In this document: positions 50,726 through 62,790 of the stretch, one piece after another
Layout of the letters: each line of letters begins with the position of its first letter
Numbering within the stretch: position 1 is the stretch's first letter
Assembly: GCA_020284085.1 (NCBI GenBank)
Contig: JACEVL010000145.1
Coordinates: 479,501-543,500 of the forward strand
Reading direction: 5' to 3'
Origin: Aporrectodea caliginosa
Taxonomy: Eukaryota; Annelida; Clitellata; Crassiclitellata; Lumbricidae
Length of the DNA: 64,000 nt
Position numbers and translations under genes: made by a program
The notes under the pieces: model-generated
Databases searched by the model: none
What the model was told of the DNA's origin: nothing
What the model saw: only the letters and a program-made list of their open reading frames with translations

Positions 50726-53012
50726 AAATTCACTACTTATAGAAATAAATTTAAGTCAATTCGAATTAAAGCAGAACGAAATTACTATGCCACAGAATTT
50801 TGTAAATATCATAACGACCTAAAGATGACCTGGAAATTAATTCGTTCGGCAATGCACTTGAATATTAAGCATCCAAAAATAGATCACTTAGTAATTAATG
50901 GGGCAAAAATTGATAGCGCTGACCAAATAGCTAACAGCTTTAACAATTATTTTATTAACATTGCTAACGACTTAGCTAATAGGCTTCAAGATCCACCTTG
51001 CCCTTTTGAGGATTATTTGCCGCCTTCTAATTTAAATTCTATGGGATTAACTTTGACCACCCCAGAGGAACTCATGAATATAGGGATGAACTTTAAAAAA
51101 ACACATACTAAGGGTCTTGATGGTATTGACCCCTACATAGCAACTCCTAATCTTGCTCTAGTAATCGTACCCCTAACAGAAATCATAAATTGCTCTATAG
51201 TACATGGTATTGTCCCGGATCAACTCAAAAGCGCAAAAGTAGTCCCAATCTTTAAGAAGGGAGAAAAGGAAAGCCTGGCCAATTATAGACCCATCTCCGT
51301 TCTCCCCTACTTTGCAAAATTCCTAGAAAAAGTCATGTACGATAGGCTGAGCTCCTATGTTAGTAAAGCTAAATTAATCCACCCATCCCAATATGGATTC
51401 CAGCAGGGACACTCCACATTTATGGCATTACTTGATATGGAGGAAAAAATGTCAACAGCAATCGATAATAACGAACACTCGATTGGAATCTTTATAGACT
51501 TAGCAAAAGCTTTCGATACGGTAGATCACTCTATCTTGTTAAAAAGATGGCAAATTATGGTATTCGTGGCTTACAACTAAAATGGTTTCATAGCTACCTT
51601 AGTGAACGTACACAAAGAGTTCTATGTAACGGGTCTCTCTCGACCTCGGGTCACATTGCATACGGAGTTCCACAGGGGTCAAATCTCGGACCACTCCTAT
51701 TTTTACTGTATATTAACGACCTAGCTAACGTGTCTGCAACCCTGCACTTTATCCTATTCGCGGACGACACCAACATATTCTACTCTAACCAGTCCTGCAC
51801 CTCCCTTATGGAAATTGTCAACCTCGAACTAACCTTAATTAGTCAATGGTTCGTTGCTAATAGACTTACGTTAAATGTAGAGAAAACTAACTTTATAAAC
51901 TTCAAATCACATAGAAAAATTAAACCAGTAAACTTGGCCCTAACTCTCGAGGGAAGCCCTATCCGTCAAGTAGACTCCACCAAGTTTCTAGGGGTGTTTC
52001 TAGATCAACATTTATCATGGAAAACACACATTAATTACATCTCACAAAAAATAGCCAAAAACATAGGAATAGTCTCAAGAATCGCGTATCTGCTCCCACT
52101 AACAATTAGGCTGAACTTATATTACTCACTAATTCTCCCATATTTAAGTTATTGCAACTTAATCTGGGCCTCAAATTATGAATCCAGAATCCATAAATTA
52201 ATAATCCTTCAAAAGAAGGCAGTTAGACTAATTCAGGGAGCCCGTAAAGACGCTCATACAGCCCCCATTTTTAGGGACTTGAACCTGCTAAACTTAACAC
52301 AGATAAGAAGTCTGCAAATAGGAGAATTTATCTATCGCTACGAACACAATTTACTACCCACGTCATTTGCAGGCTACTTCACTCTTGGCTCTCAGATTCA
52401 TGATCACTTTACAAAGAGGGCTGCATCTTACCGTCCAGCAAAAGCACGGACCAACACGAGACAATTTAGCATTAGAGCGGCAGGACCATTATTTTGGATC
52501 TCTATCCCATACGAAATTCGTTCTTCTAAAACCCGACACGAATTTAAAAAAACATTACGCTTCTTTCTCATGGGCGCACACCAATTGACATAATGAGGAA
52601 CTAATATTCTGAAAGTATAGGCACATATAAACTTACACCTGTTGCACGATGCACCGGTCCACGAGTTATTTAGTTAAGCTATATTAGATAAGTTTAGTTA
52701 AGTTACCCGATGTACTACTTTCGTCTCCTTGTTTCTTTTATGAAAAAATAAAATAAAATGTTGGCTTTCCTAGCCCAGCCTTCTTCCGAACCTTTGCTAC
52801 TTGACGCAACTGGGTGTCTCCAACCAGCGGGATATCAATCCCTTAGGAGCCTCCCATTGCTCCCATTAATAACCCTCGATACTGTTAAAATAACTGTTAT
52901 GTGCCTTTATTGTCCATTGTTACAATTACGCTGTTTTTGATTAGGACAATTGTATGTATTTTATCGGTTGTTAAAGGTTGCAATAAATATTGATTGATTG
53001 ATTGAAGTACCT
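50725..53012 (+). mobile_element. LINE (type B family), 5' truncated, otherwise nearly intact
   Basis: After a truncated endonuclease-RT linker (KAERNYYATEFCKYHNDLKM), the RT frame is open through LANYRPISVLPYFAKFLEKV and IFIDLAKAFDTVDHSILLK. It shifts once in an A5 run at about 51540-51544, then stays open through GVPQGSNLGPLLFLLYINDL, FILFADDTNIFY, FLGVFLDQHLSWKTH and RAAGPLFW to TAA 52591-52593. One extra A would restore a single frame of over 600 codons. The 3' UTR ends in a GATTGATTGATTG tail at about 53000-53012. Confidence 0.9.
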
Positions 53013-53305
53013 ATATATTTATACATAGAAAATGGACAAATTGACTCTATATATGCACAGACTATTTAGATGTCATGATGGCAGATTGCATCCCATGGTC
53101 GAATGTGGAGATGAGAGAGTTCGTTAAGGCAGATGCTATGGATGAAGGACAACAGACGCTGATTACAGATGCAGAGAAATTTAAAAGAACAACAGAGAGA
53201 GGACATGACGTTGCATTCATGGTGGAAATCATCACAAGACAAAGGATCAGACTTCTGTGTAGTTTGCTGTAAAAAAGAAATCTGTCTGTCAAACAGAGTA
53301 GAATG

Positions 53306-53650
53306 GAACTGCAGATACAGCTCGTTAGCTGACTGTGCGAAAAATGATCATTCATAACGCATATTGTATTGTATTGTATTTGTTAATTTATATAGCGCCG
53401 CTCACAGCAGTGGCCATTCAGTAGCGCTCCAAGTGCGAGAGCCCCTAGAGAAGAAGAAGGTTTTGAGGAGGGAGAATGAACTGCAGATACAGCTCGTTAG
53501 CTGCCTGTGCGAAAAATGATCATTTATAACGATTGTATTGTATTGTATTTTTTAATTTATATAGCGCCGCTCACAGCAGTGGCCATTCAGTAGCGCTCCA
53601 AGTGCGAGAACCCCTAGAGAAGAAGAATTTGAGGGGAGAAGGCCCACCTA
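53306..53650. repeat. 172-bp tandem duplication across a LINE 3' end
   Basis: GAACTGCAGATACAGCTCGT starts at 53306 and again at 53478. Both copies then run through the target flank (GCGAAAAATGATCATT), an (ATTGT)n tail and the inverted LINE 3' end (TTTATATAGCGCCGCTCACA). The copies are about 95% alike. Confidence 0.85.
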
Positions 53651-54340
53651 TAGAATGGTTACACGTAGAGAAAGATCTAGGGAGGGTCCAATAGAGGCAA
53701 AAGATCTAGTTTGGGCCATTGGGGTCCTAACTCGTGGAACAAAAAGAGTATGCCTGACCAAGGAGCAGAGAGGTCGATGAGAAACTGAAGAGAGAGGGGA
53801 GCGAATGTGATCCCTAAGATATTTAGGAGCAATGTCTAATTTGGACTTAAAGACTAGGACAAGAATTTTGAACTGAATTCGGGCTGTGACAGGAAGCCAG
53901 TGCAATTGATTGATCATAAACGCGGAGATATGGGAGAATTTAAGAAGGCGAGCAATCAATCTGGCAGCAGCATTTAGAACGACTGGATAGGCGGGCCTTG
54001 GAAAGGCCTATAAGAACAGAATTGCAATAGTCAATTCTAGAACAGACAAATGCATGGACTATTGAAGTCAAGGTGGATGCGGAGACAGATCTGCGAATGG
54101 CCCTGATACGTAGGAATTGAAAGTAGGAGGAGCGTGTAAGCTGAGTTATATGTTCAGAGAAAGAAAGAGAACTGTCCAGCGTGACACCTAGGTCACGTAG
54201 GCCTACACTAGTAGAGAAAGTGAACTGAGGGAAGTTTTCAGCAAGACGCAAAAGGTAAAGTTTTTTGAGTTGTTGGGGAGTGCCAAACCAGATGAGTTGA
54301 GTTTTGGAGGAATTAAGAGAGAGGCGATTTGAAGACATCC
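53374..54340 (-). mobile_element. CR1/L2-like LINE, inverted second copy, truncated
   Basis: The minus strand reads SSNRLSLNSSKTQLIWFGTP, RDLGVTLDSSLSFSEHITQL and HAFVCSRIDYCNSVLIGLSK. After a frameshift near 53945 it continues with INQLHWLPVTARIQFKILVL and FVPRVRTPMAQTRSFASIGP, and the 3' UTR GGAGCGCTACTGAATGGCCA. It is homologous to 26330-27155. The RT catalytic box is not included. Confidence 0.85.
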
Positions 54341-54539
54341 ATATATACTAAGGTATCACTCTCAGGCTCTTTCAATCGATTTTAAGCCAAAGGCAAAATG
54401 TGACAGTTTTATAATTTTTGCCAGCTTACGCGATAAGTAAAATATTGAGCAGATGACAACATGATCGACAAGAGTAACACTGTGAAATGATTGTGAAGTG
54501 ATTTTGAAGTGACTGTGCATCAGAACGAGTTATCTAGGT

Positions 54540-54852
54540 ATCGAAAGTGTAAACTTTATCATGTTCTTTTTCACTGTTAGTTAAGGTTTTCGGTTTTGTT
54601 CATAGTGCTTTGCATCGAGTTAATTTTACTGTGTACTATGTACTATAGCCTATACTGTTTGCATTGCTGTACGAAACTTGATGTTGCAGTGATTTACTGT
54701 GCTAATTCAGAGAAATGTTGTTCTAGGTGTCCCTAGTTAGCAGGATCTTGATCCCTTTTGGGACTCCTCTTGCGGCCAATCGATATTTCATGTTGAAATG
54801 TTATGTGATTTGATACGGCTTCAATAAAGTTTTGATCTTGATTTGATTTGAT
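54540..54852 (+). repeat. LINE type-B 3' UTR fragment
   Basis: GTCCCTAGTTAGCAGGATCTTGATCCC, interrupted by CTCTTGCGGCCAATCG, corresponds to the 3' UTR at 32455-32520. It ends TGATCTTGATTTGATTTGAT. Confidence 0.6.
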
Positions 54853-55237
54853 GTGTTTAAGAAAGGTAATGAGCTGTTGCAAAAACCCTTCCGGGCTATC
54901 AGAAACATTATCAGACATAGGTTCGGAATAGCTATGTATAATTGTTAGCTGCAGTGCCCTTAATGAGTCGTTAGGCCACTGCACCCGGGCAAAACAGGTG
55001 CTTCGGAGTGCGGGGTTTATATTTGCACGTTAATGAGTTGAGGAGTGGACGTCATCCATCGGAAGTGGAGTTATACGGTGCACTCGAAATGGATCAGGTT
55101 GGTTGGGAGGAATCGATGATTTCGGAGGTTCGGCACTCTGCTGTCGGGGACAGGGAATAGAGACTGGTACTTTCTTTCGACGGACTGAGATAGTTTTCAA
55201 AATATTTTTAATGTATGATGGACTAGTGCTGTATCGA

Positions 55238-55310
55238 TATTATTATCATATTCGTTTATTGGCACACAAAAAACAGCTGACACACCGCAACTGATTACAG
55301 CTAATTCAAA
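55238..55310 (-). repeat. SINE/LINE 3' terminal fragment
   Basis: On the minus strand, a GTAATCAGTTGCGGTGTGTC-like sequence ends AATAAACGAATATGATAATA. The same terminus is seen at 60826 and 62397. Confidence 0.55.
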
Positions 55311-55517
55311 AGAATAATAAAGATAGAATCAAAATATAAAACTAATGTTAACAGGAAGGCTCAAAAGATGGAATTTAGTGTTAAATGGTACATTTTGACA
55401 AAGATGGTACCAATTTCCGGTAAGGGACACGTGGAATCAAATTTCTATTGTCCTTAAAGGGAAGTACATAATCATGAGGTCGGGGTCGCATAATATATTA
55501 GCGTATGTTAGTAGGTG

Positions 55518-55884
55518 GGAAAAGCTCGGTCAGATATCACTTTTTTGCCGATTATGCCGATACCGCGTTCAGCCAATTATTAAAATAGCCGATACCGATT
55601 AAGAGACCGATTATTTCATTATTTGCTAAGTCAAAATGTTCGGTTCCGAAACATGAACATACTACTGCAATGCAGTCACGTCTCTTTTGCTGCTTGAGCT
55701 TGCCGTGGTAAAAGTAGTCATTTATTTCAGCATTTTCGCGATCATGGTATTGTTAAATCACGAGCCGCCAAAACTAAGAAACTTTTTTACATCGACACCG
55801 ATTTTTTGCTGATACTGATTATACCGATTGTTCCAATAATCGGCCCGATTATGAGTATGACCGATTAATCGGTGCAGCTCTCTA
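55518..55884. mobile_element. hAT-like MITE (GCACCGATTAATCGG end)
   Basis: The right end, read on the minus strand, is AGAGAGCTGCACCGATTAAT followed by CGG, the well-known GTGCACCGATTAATCGG terminus of hAT MITEs. The interior is rich in CCGATTAT and CCGATACCG. The left end is diverged and no target duplication could be read. Confidence 0.45.
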
Positions 55885-56399
55885 ATGGACAGAAAATAAA
55901 CACGTGGCTGTCAATTCGTTTTAGTTGAGGTTCATGCGTTAGTTGTTTTTTGCTAATAAAACTTTAATAACGTCAAAGTCTAAACTATTCTATCTGGAAC
56001 CAAGATGTAAAAATCTTCACACAGACTGACAGAGGCGTACAGAAACCGTATAGGACAGAAGCAGCGTTCAACAGAGGCAGACAAACAGAATGACACAAAC
56101 GGAGAAGGGGGACAAGAGAAGAGTACAGCTAGAGAAACAAAGACAGAGACGAGTACAGCTAGAGAGACAAAGACAGAGACAGAAGGAAGAGAGATAACAT
56201 GTAAATAGACTGACTAGCCTTGCCTCAGATTCACATTTCTCCGTGATACGCATTAAAATATTTCTTAGCAATAAAATTGCGTCAATAAAATGGTGATATC
56301 ATATTTCTATTAACAACAGGAAAGAGTAACAACATTAATAATAATAAAAATGATGACGATAACAAAATAGTAATAATAAAGAAAGGAGAAAAGGATAGA

Positions 56400-56688
56400 C
56401 CAAGAAATATGGAGGCAGAGAGACTAACAAAGATGGACAGAGACCGATACAGAGAGAGAAAGAGAGAGCTATAGATAGAGAGAGAAACACAGAGAAACAG
56501 AGATAGGAAGATAGGGACAGACAGAGAGAGAGACAGAGAGAGATAGAGACAGAGACAGAGACAGAGACAGAGAGAAACAGAGAGCTATAGATAGAGAGAG
56601 AAACAGAGAGAGGGAGAGAGGGAGACAGAGACAGAGACAGAGACAGAGAGACAGAGAGAAACAGAGAGAGTGAGAGAGAAAAAGAGAC

Positions 56689-56719
<31 letters not shown>

Positions 56720-56728
56720 AAGACAGAC

Positions 56729-56769
<41 letters not shown>

Positions 56770-56825
56770 CACATAGACAGAGGCAGACAGAAACAGACAG
56801 AGAGAGAGACAGATATATATATATA
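56400..56825 (+). repeat. (GAGACA)n microsatellite
   Basis: AGAGACAGAGAG mosaic ending in (AT)n. The long open frames on the minus strand are artefacts. Confidence 0.92.
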
Positions 56826-57004
56826 TATGGCGTCAGATGATTGATGAGTATTTAGTTCTCGTCTGGCAGAGCGAATCCCGCGGGAAACATTCGACCAGAC
56901 GACAGCCAAACGACAGATCCTCTGAAATTCCAGCCAAACTCGGTGGAATCGGTGCGCACCGTCGGTCACTGACAATTCCTGCTCTGCTCCGACGGACACG
57001 AGCG

Positions 57005-57450
57005 TAATATGGGTGGAAATACTTCAGTGGAACATAGATGGAACATGGATGGGCGGGACAGAAATGGAACATTAGTTTGACATGGCTGGGACATAGGGGA
57101 GCATGAACGGAACATGAGCGTGATGTGTGTACGTGGAACTTCAGTGGAACATGGATGGAACATGGATGGAACATGGATGGAACATGGATGGAACATGGAT
57201 GGAATGGATGGATGGAACATGGATGGAACATGGATGGAACATGGATGGAACATGGATGGAACATGGATGGAACATGGATGGAACATGGATGAGTGGGACA
57301 TAAATGGAACATTGGTTTGACATGGCTGGAACACATGCAGGGGACATAAACGGACCATGAGTTTATTATGGGTGGACCATGGACAGAACATGAGTGGGAC
57401 ATAATGGTGAAACATGAGTGGGGCATGAATGGAACATTGGTGGAACACAA
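57005..57450 (+). repeat. 11-bp minisatellite (GGAACATGGAT)
   Basis: About 14 perfect or nearly perfect units at 57141-57292, flanked by diverged TGGAACAT/GGGACATAA units. A smaller related block lies at 58270-58420. Confidence 0.9.
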
Positions 57451-57654
57451 TGGGCATGTGAGCGTAACATGAGTGGGGACTTGGGTGGAATACGGTTGAG
57501 TTTGGTCTGTAATAAAGCAGAGTATGTTTTGACGTTGACTATGAAATCGATTGGAACAGATCCATCACGTCTTCGAAATAGAACAAAGCTGCACAATTTA
57601 TGGATGAATTTCATGCAAAGCCTCTTACGCTTTCAGACAGATTCCATTCTGAAT

Positions 57655-57733
57655 GACTGACTTATTGACTTATTTTAACTGACTGATTCTGACAGCCTGA
57701 TTCTGACTGACAGAATGATTCTGACTGACTGTT

Positions 57734-57765
<32 letters not shown>

Positions 57766-57857
57766 ATGGATGGATGATTCTGACTGACTGACTGACTGAC
57801 TGACTGATTCTGACTGATTCTGACTGACTGATTCTGCCTGACTGATTCTGACTGACT

Positions 57858-57891
<34 letters not shown>

Positions 57892-58095
57892 TTGACTGAT
57901 TATGACTGACTGTTTCTGACTGACTGACTGACTGACTGACTGACTGATGATTGACTGACTGACTGACTGACTGACTGACTGACTGACTGACTGACTGACT
58001 GACTGACTGACTGACTGACTGACTGACTGACTGACTGACTGACTGACTGACTGACTGACTGACTGATTATGACTGACTGTTTCTGACAGACTGAT
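57655..58095 (+). repeat. (ACTG)n microsatellite
   Basis: About 430 bp of GACTGACT tetranucleotides with ATTCTG interruptions, becoming pure at 57950-58060. Confidence 0.93.
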
Positions 58096-58975
58096 CTGAT
58101 TGTACATGTATGTAATTGCACATTTAGCGCAAATAAAAAGAAACAAATCAGAACAAAACAAAACCACGATCGAATGAAAGGGTTTTCAAGTGCTTACGAA
58201 AACGAGACAAAGAAAGGTCAATAGGTTCATGTCGCAAGTTCCAAGGAAGCTTATTCAAAAAGATGGACCAACCAATCTATTCGGGGACATAGGGCGGACA
58301 TGAACGGAACATTAGCCCGATGTGTGTGGAACTTCAGTGGAACATGAATGGAACATTAGCCCGATGTGTGTGGAACTTCAGTGGAACATGGATGGAACAT
58401 GGATGGAACATGGATGTAATCGATATAATAATAATTATATTATCTAATATAATCTCAGATGATGCAAAGAAGCGATACGCGTAGAATATAATTCATTGTG
58501 TCGGTTTTATTAATACAGCCAATGATGATCTATGCGGCTATCAAGTTAAGCCGTGCTCTTCCTCTGAGATGACTTATTGCGGGACAAAAACGTTTCCTAA
58601 CCAGCAGCGGCCTGCGTCTGATCTGAAGGCGAATGATGATGGAGAGCTGAAGGCTAAAGATCGATGCCAACCAGTGTAAGGACCGGTGGCTGTGTTATCA
58701 CGCATCATTCATGCTCTTCCCACTGATCAAAAAACGATGCACGCGGGTGATATCTATATGAACACAATTATTATGCAACGATGCTTGTGCACGCACACGA
58801 CTCTTCCCTGATTTATTGTGAGGGCGTCTGTGTATCTATATGTAGACACTTGAGTGACTCAGCCTCTCGGAGGAGATGCAGTGCGCGGCTATCAGACGGA
58901 TTAAGATATCCATTGATCTTGACTGGCTGGCTCTCTTTCCAATCCATCAATCGTAATTGTGGACTCGTAAACGCA

Positions 58976-59112
58976 AACCCCAACTTACTAAAGCGTTACT
59001 CGAAAGCTAGGCGAAGGGCAACAGCTTATTCACTAGAGCTGCGTCGAGTCAGAGGGATTGGCCAGAGATTCCAGTGCAGATCCGAGTTCAGTTGCCAAAG
59101 AGACCAGAGAGG
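58976..59112 (+). repeat. Dispersed repeat, copy A
   Basis: GGCGAAGGGCAACAGCTTAT, then GATTGGCCAGAGATTCC and AGTTGCCAAAGAGACCAGAG. A diverged copy lies at 62652-62790 (GGCGAAAGGCACCAGCTTAT, GTTGCCTACCATAGAGACC). Function unknown, possibly a decayed TE reading frame. Confidence 0.6.
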
Positions 59113-59343
59113 AGGCAGAAGAACAGATTAATTATCATGATTTTCATTATGATTTCCGAATGTCATTTAGTTCTAGATCGATTCTGTTTGCGTCGCAATA
59201 ACGGCGATATAATTATAAGTCTACTAATTAGACAGATAGATAAAGAAATGTCGTTTAGAACACTTCCGGTAAAGTCGAGACGGATGTGAACTTGTTTACA
59301 TGATCAAATTGACCGTAAACATTTCCTTGATGCAAACAGAACG

Positions 59344-59510
59344 AATTAAGTAAGCAAGTAAGTATGGTCTTTAATACACCATTTGCAAACACACAATGGG
59401 ACAACAGTTATATAATGATAATGAAAGAAACATCTAAGCTAATAATATTAATAATAACAATGTGTAAATAGTTATGCTATTTAAACACGATTAATAACTG
59501 TACAACATCC
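59344..59510 (-). repeat. Retroelement 3' end with (ACTT)n tail
   Basis: The minus strand ends TTAAAGACCATACTTACTTG after about 150 bp of AT-rich sequence. Another short retroelement terminus. Confidence 0.45.
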
Positions 59511-59566
59511 TAGTGATAAATCCCTTCCTAGTAATTGACAGCTCGCTTTGCACAGAAACCTGGGAA

Positions 59567-59780
59567 CTAAGTAAGTAAGTAAGAATATTCTTTATTGAGA
59601 AGCACAAGCAAACGCACAGCACTGTACATGGCAGTCATGGCAAGATTAATACATTCAAACAAAAACAAACAAATTTATATACTCAAGCAAAGAATTGAAT
59701 GGGAGAAGTTATTTTATATCAGGGGAACCTAGGGGAGGAAGAGTTAGGGCTAATCATAGAGGAAAAATTAAGAACTTAAC
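59567..59780 (-). repeat. Dispersed retroelement 3' end, copy 2
   Basis: Close copy of 14785-14998, including GAATGGGAGAAGTTATTTTA and GGGGAGGAAGAGTTAGGGC. It ends in TCAATAAAGAATATTCTTAC and (TTAC)n on the minus strand. Confidence 0.75.
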
Positions 59781-60279
59781 TGATAGCTAGCAAAGGCGCA
59801 GACTAGTATATAAGGCAGCTGGGATCGTCCCCAACCCAAACTATTGTCCCCAACCAATATAGGCTCTGAAGGCCTGCTGTGGTCTCATCTACCGCAACAT
59901 TTCCATTAACGAACTGCGCGATGAGGCGTTTGTTGAGCTGATTATGCATATGCTATTATATCTAAGGACACGATGTGATGCCTTGCAAGGAGGGCCTGGC
60001 AAAGCGCTCTGCTCATCCTCCAATGCATTTACATGTAAAGTGGAGCAGGACGTGGAATGGGTGGAAATCGTAATTGACTCACTGAGTCCAAGTAATTCGG
60101 ATAAGTCTACGCAAATGTTCGCCGTTCGTGCAGCCGTATAAATCGTCGTTAAAAGACCGTTCGACCTCAGAGACACGCCTCAAGGGACTGATCATGAGCC
60201 TCACCCTACTTTATCAAGGTCCACATTTCATGTCTGGTTACATAACACAGTTGTTGTGGCCTATATGCAACCAGGTGGG

Positions 60280-60400
60280 ACACGATAGCCGATTAGTTAG
60301 AGCGCTTCCCATAGTGGTAGTCCGCGGATCGGTGCAGGTCCGCGAGCTCTCAGTTACCTGTCCGCAAAGTGAGTCAAGAAACTGGTCAAAATGTCTCGGA
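60280..60400 (+). repeat. tRNA-like SINE remnant
   Basis: GATAGCCGATTAGTTAGAGC (A-box-like) followed by GGTGCAGGTCCGCGAGCTC (weak B box). Confidence 0.4.
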
Positions 60401-60604
60401 ATCTAGAAAATGGCTATTTTATTTTTAAAAGTCATAACAAAAAACACTTATTAGGTTATAGCATTTAACGGGTAATAGAGTCACAGAATTCGCTAAACAG
60501 GTAGTTAAGTCAATTTTTACATTTTGAGGAATTTGGGTGATCGAAAACCGCTCCTCCTGCAGTGGGAATATTTCTGACGGTCCGTGACACTGAAAGTTTG
60601 GGAA

Positions 60605-60775
60605 GCACTGAGTTAGAGCGCTCGAGTTACCGAAGAGTACAGGTTCGAGCCTCCTCTGTCTCTGAGACTACAACTGTGCAGAGACCTTGAAAGTCCTTCA
60701 CTCACAATTGCCAGGCCATCGACTCATAACAGGTAGTGGCACTTAATAGATGCGTAACGATAATCAGTTACCCAG
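60605..60775 (+). repeat. tRNA-derived SINE related to the one at 44-285
   Basis: GAGTTAGAGCGCTCGAGTTA (A-box-like), CAGGTTCGAGCCTCC (B box, about 60640-60654), then AAAGTCCTTCACTCACAATT, matching the core at about 145-165. Confidence 0.65.
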
Positions 60776-60825
60776 TGCTTTTTTCTATAAAAAAATTACT
60801 CAAACAAATTCAGAACGAATAATTA

Positions 60826-60900
60826 TATTCGTTTATTGAGAAAGACAACTCTAATTGGCACACCGCAATCAGTTACAATGTCAAAGAGTTCATAGAAAAT
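60826..60900 (-). repeat. SINE/LINE 3' terminal fragment
   Basis: The minus strand reads GTAACTGATTGCGGTGTGCC, then TCAATAAACGAATATAATTA. Same terminus type as 62397. Confidence 0.6.
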
Positions 60901-61000
60901 AATAGGTGTTTGTTTTACTCATTGCGTAGTTAGCGGACCGTAATGTTCAAATGAGGAATGGACATAGTCATTGAACACTAGCATAGAGGACTCTAGGTAT

Positions 61001-61080
61001 GAAGTTTTTATTGTAAAATATTTTATGCTTATATTATTTTGAAGTTTTTATTGTAAAATATTTTATGCTTATATTATTTT
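61001..61080 (+). repeat. Perfect 40-bp tandem duplication
   Basis: Two identical 40-base copies, each starting GAAGTTTTTATTGTAAAATA. Confidence 0.95.
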
Positions 61081-61469
61081 CTATTTCATATGTGTCAATA
61101 TCAATAAACACTGAAAGCACTGAAATTAAAGTATCTAAATAATTTAAAATAATTTGTATCAAGAATTAAATTAACTAAATTATTTTGTAATAGCTGAAAA
61201 AGGTCCCGGAACGCCGCTTCGGACTGCTGCGGCTGAAAAAGCCGTGGTCGTACCCTTAAAGTCTTTCTGTCTGTAAGCTGACCGCAATCAGCTCATATCG
61301 GTGGACCACCGGTGTTACGTGACAAGTGCCAAACACTGAAATAGAAACCCGACACAGAGCAGCACTCTCATGTCTTTACCCTACTCCCACACACATACTC
61401 CAATTCGACCCCTTTCTTCCCTTCTCCCTCCTTCACCGAGGCCCTTCAGCCACATCCTCAACCCACTCT

Positions 61470-61580
61470 GCCTTCTTCGCGGCGCAGCTGTGCCATCGAA
61501 GCCGCCGTCGGCAGCGCTGGCCACTGCGGCCGACCGACCGACCGACGGACGGACGCGGCGGGCGCCGTGACAAACGACAT
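61470..61580. other. GC- and CpG-rich patch
   Basis: A sequence far richer in CG dinucleotides than its surroundings, including (CCGA)n and GGCGCCG. It could be a promoter or first exon, but no convincing frame or splice site was found. Confidence 0.35.
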
Positions 61581-61883
61581 GCAATCTGGCCGGTCGTGAA
61601 GAGAGCTTTGCGTAATACACGTTACGATCTTGCGTCAGTCCTTCTCTCTCCCTCGCCTCTCCATTCCTCCATCCATCCATCCATCCTTCCCTCTCCACTG
61701 GGATCACGACGTGTCATTTATTTTTCCGATGTCTCCGTCGTCGTAGTTGACCCGGGAAAACATTTCCAAGTCCGACGATTTTCTATGCAATTGCTCCATA
61801 AGGAAGTGTCTGAATATACAAGACTTACTGTGGCCAGAAGCGAAATATAATCGAAGTCAATCTAATCTAATGAATTCTATAGC

Positions 61884-61884
<1 letters not shown>

Positions 61885-61976
<92 letters not shown>

Positions 61977-61990
61977 TAATAATAATATCT
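61885..61990 (+). repeat. (TAA)n microsatellite
   Basis: About 100 bp of pure TAA triplets. Confidence 0.95.
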
Positions 61991-62127
61991 CCGGATAATT
62001 TTTTAATTTCTGAGGGATCTGAGATACCTCGGATAAAACAAATGATAATAACAACTGTTTAATAATTCAAACTGACCAGTGCGCAGAAGGATTACATATA
62101 TATTCGCAACAGATGATAACAAGTTTA

Positions 62128-62325
62128 ACAGTCCTGAGTCGAATTTAACTGTGTGGCAGCCTTCAAGGCGCTCATCTGTCCTACTGCTCGGTTTACAACT
62201 GTCCCTATGGAGTGGAAGGCTGAGTCAACCTTATGCAGCGAGCGGGTATTAAACCCGCGTCCTTCTGTTGCTACCAGCGTGTAACCTACATGTAACCATC
62301 TCTCCGTCCCCGTTGTTATCATAAT
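62128..62325 (-). repeat. tRNA-derived SINE, third type
   Basis: The minus strand begins GGGGACGGAGAGATGGTTAC, with a B-box-like GCGGGTTTAATACCCGC. The body has TTGACTCAGCCTTCCACTCC and GTAGGACAGATGAGCGCCTT. Confidence 0.6.
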
Positions 62326-62396
62326 GTACAAATAATTAATCGCTGGGTGCGTCAAATGAAACCGTTATCATAATAATTATAATCGTAATCTTTAAT

Positions 62397-62646
62397 TAAT
62401 AATAATATTCTTTATTGAAACAATCCGGTTGACAAACCGCAACCGGTTACAGTGTACAGTAAACAATTGAAACAATTCACAAGAACACAAATGACAGAAG
62501 ACATAAATCTTAACTACTAACAGAACAGACAGCCTGCAATACACGGCGCAAATAGCAGCCTACAAAGCATGTCCGCCTACTGACTCGATCTCGGTACCTC
62601 TCGCTCTCTATTCCAGTGTGTTATCCAATGCGCTATCGGGCCCCCC
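62397..62646 (-). repeat. tRNA-derived SINE, copy 2, full length
   Basis: The minus strand starts GGGGCCCGATAGCGCATTGG, with B-box-like CCGAGATCGAGTCAG. The body reads GCAGGCTGTCTGTTCTGTTA and the terminus is GGTTGCGGTTTGTCAACCGG, then CAATAAAGAATATTATTA. It matches 42448-42655 in opposite orientation. Confidence 0.85.
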
Positions 62647-62651
62647 CTTAA

Positions 62652-62790
62652 CAGTTGGCTACTTAAGAAGGATAGGCGAAAGGCACCAGCTTATTCCCGA
62701 GCGTTGCGTTGTATCCTTAGGGGTTGTCCAGATATACCACATGGAGGTCCAGATCCGGTTGCCTACCATAGAGACCAGAAGGAGGAGGAA
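62652..62790 (+). repeat. Dispersed repeat, copy B
   Basis: Diverged copy of 58976-59112, directly after the SINE. Confidence 0.55.

Noticed and set aside
56335..56999. Leu/Ser-rich frames that resemble membrane proteins
   Set aside because: Translations of GAGACA repeats. Hydrophobicity comes from CTCTCT codons only.
59889..60176. 95-residue minus-strand ORF
   Set aside because: No recognisable protein features. It is flanked by SINE and LINE debris, and the plus strand is equally open.
61326..61850. 174-residue ORF over a GC-rich patch
   Set aside because: The open frame is explained by high GC and CCGA repeats. No homology seen. Kept only as a CpG-rich patch.
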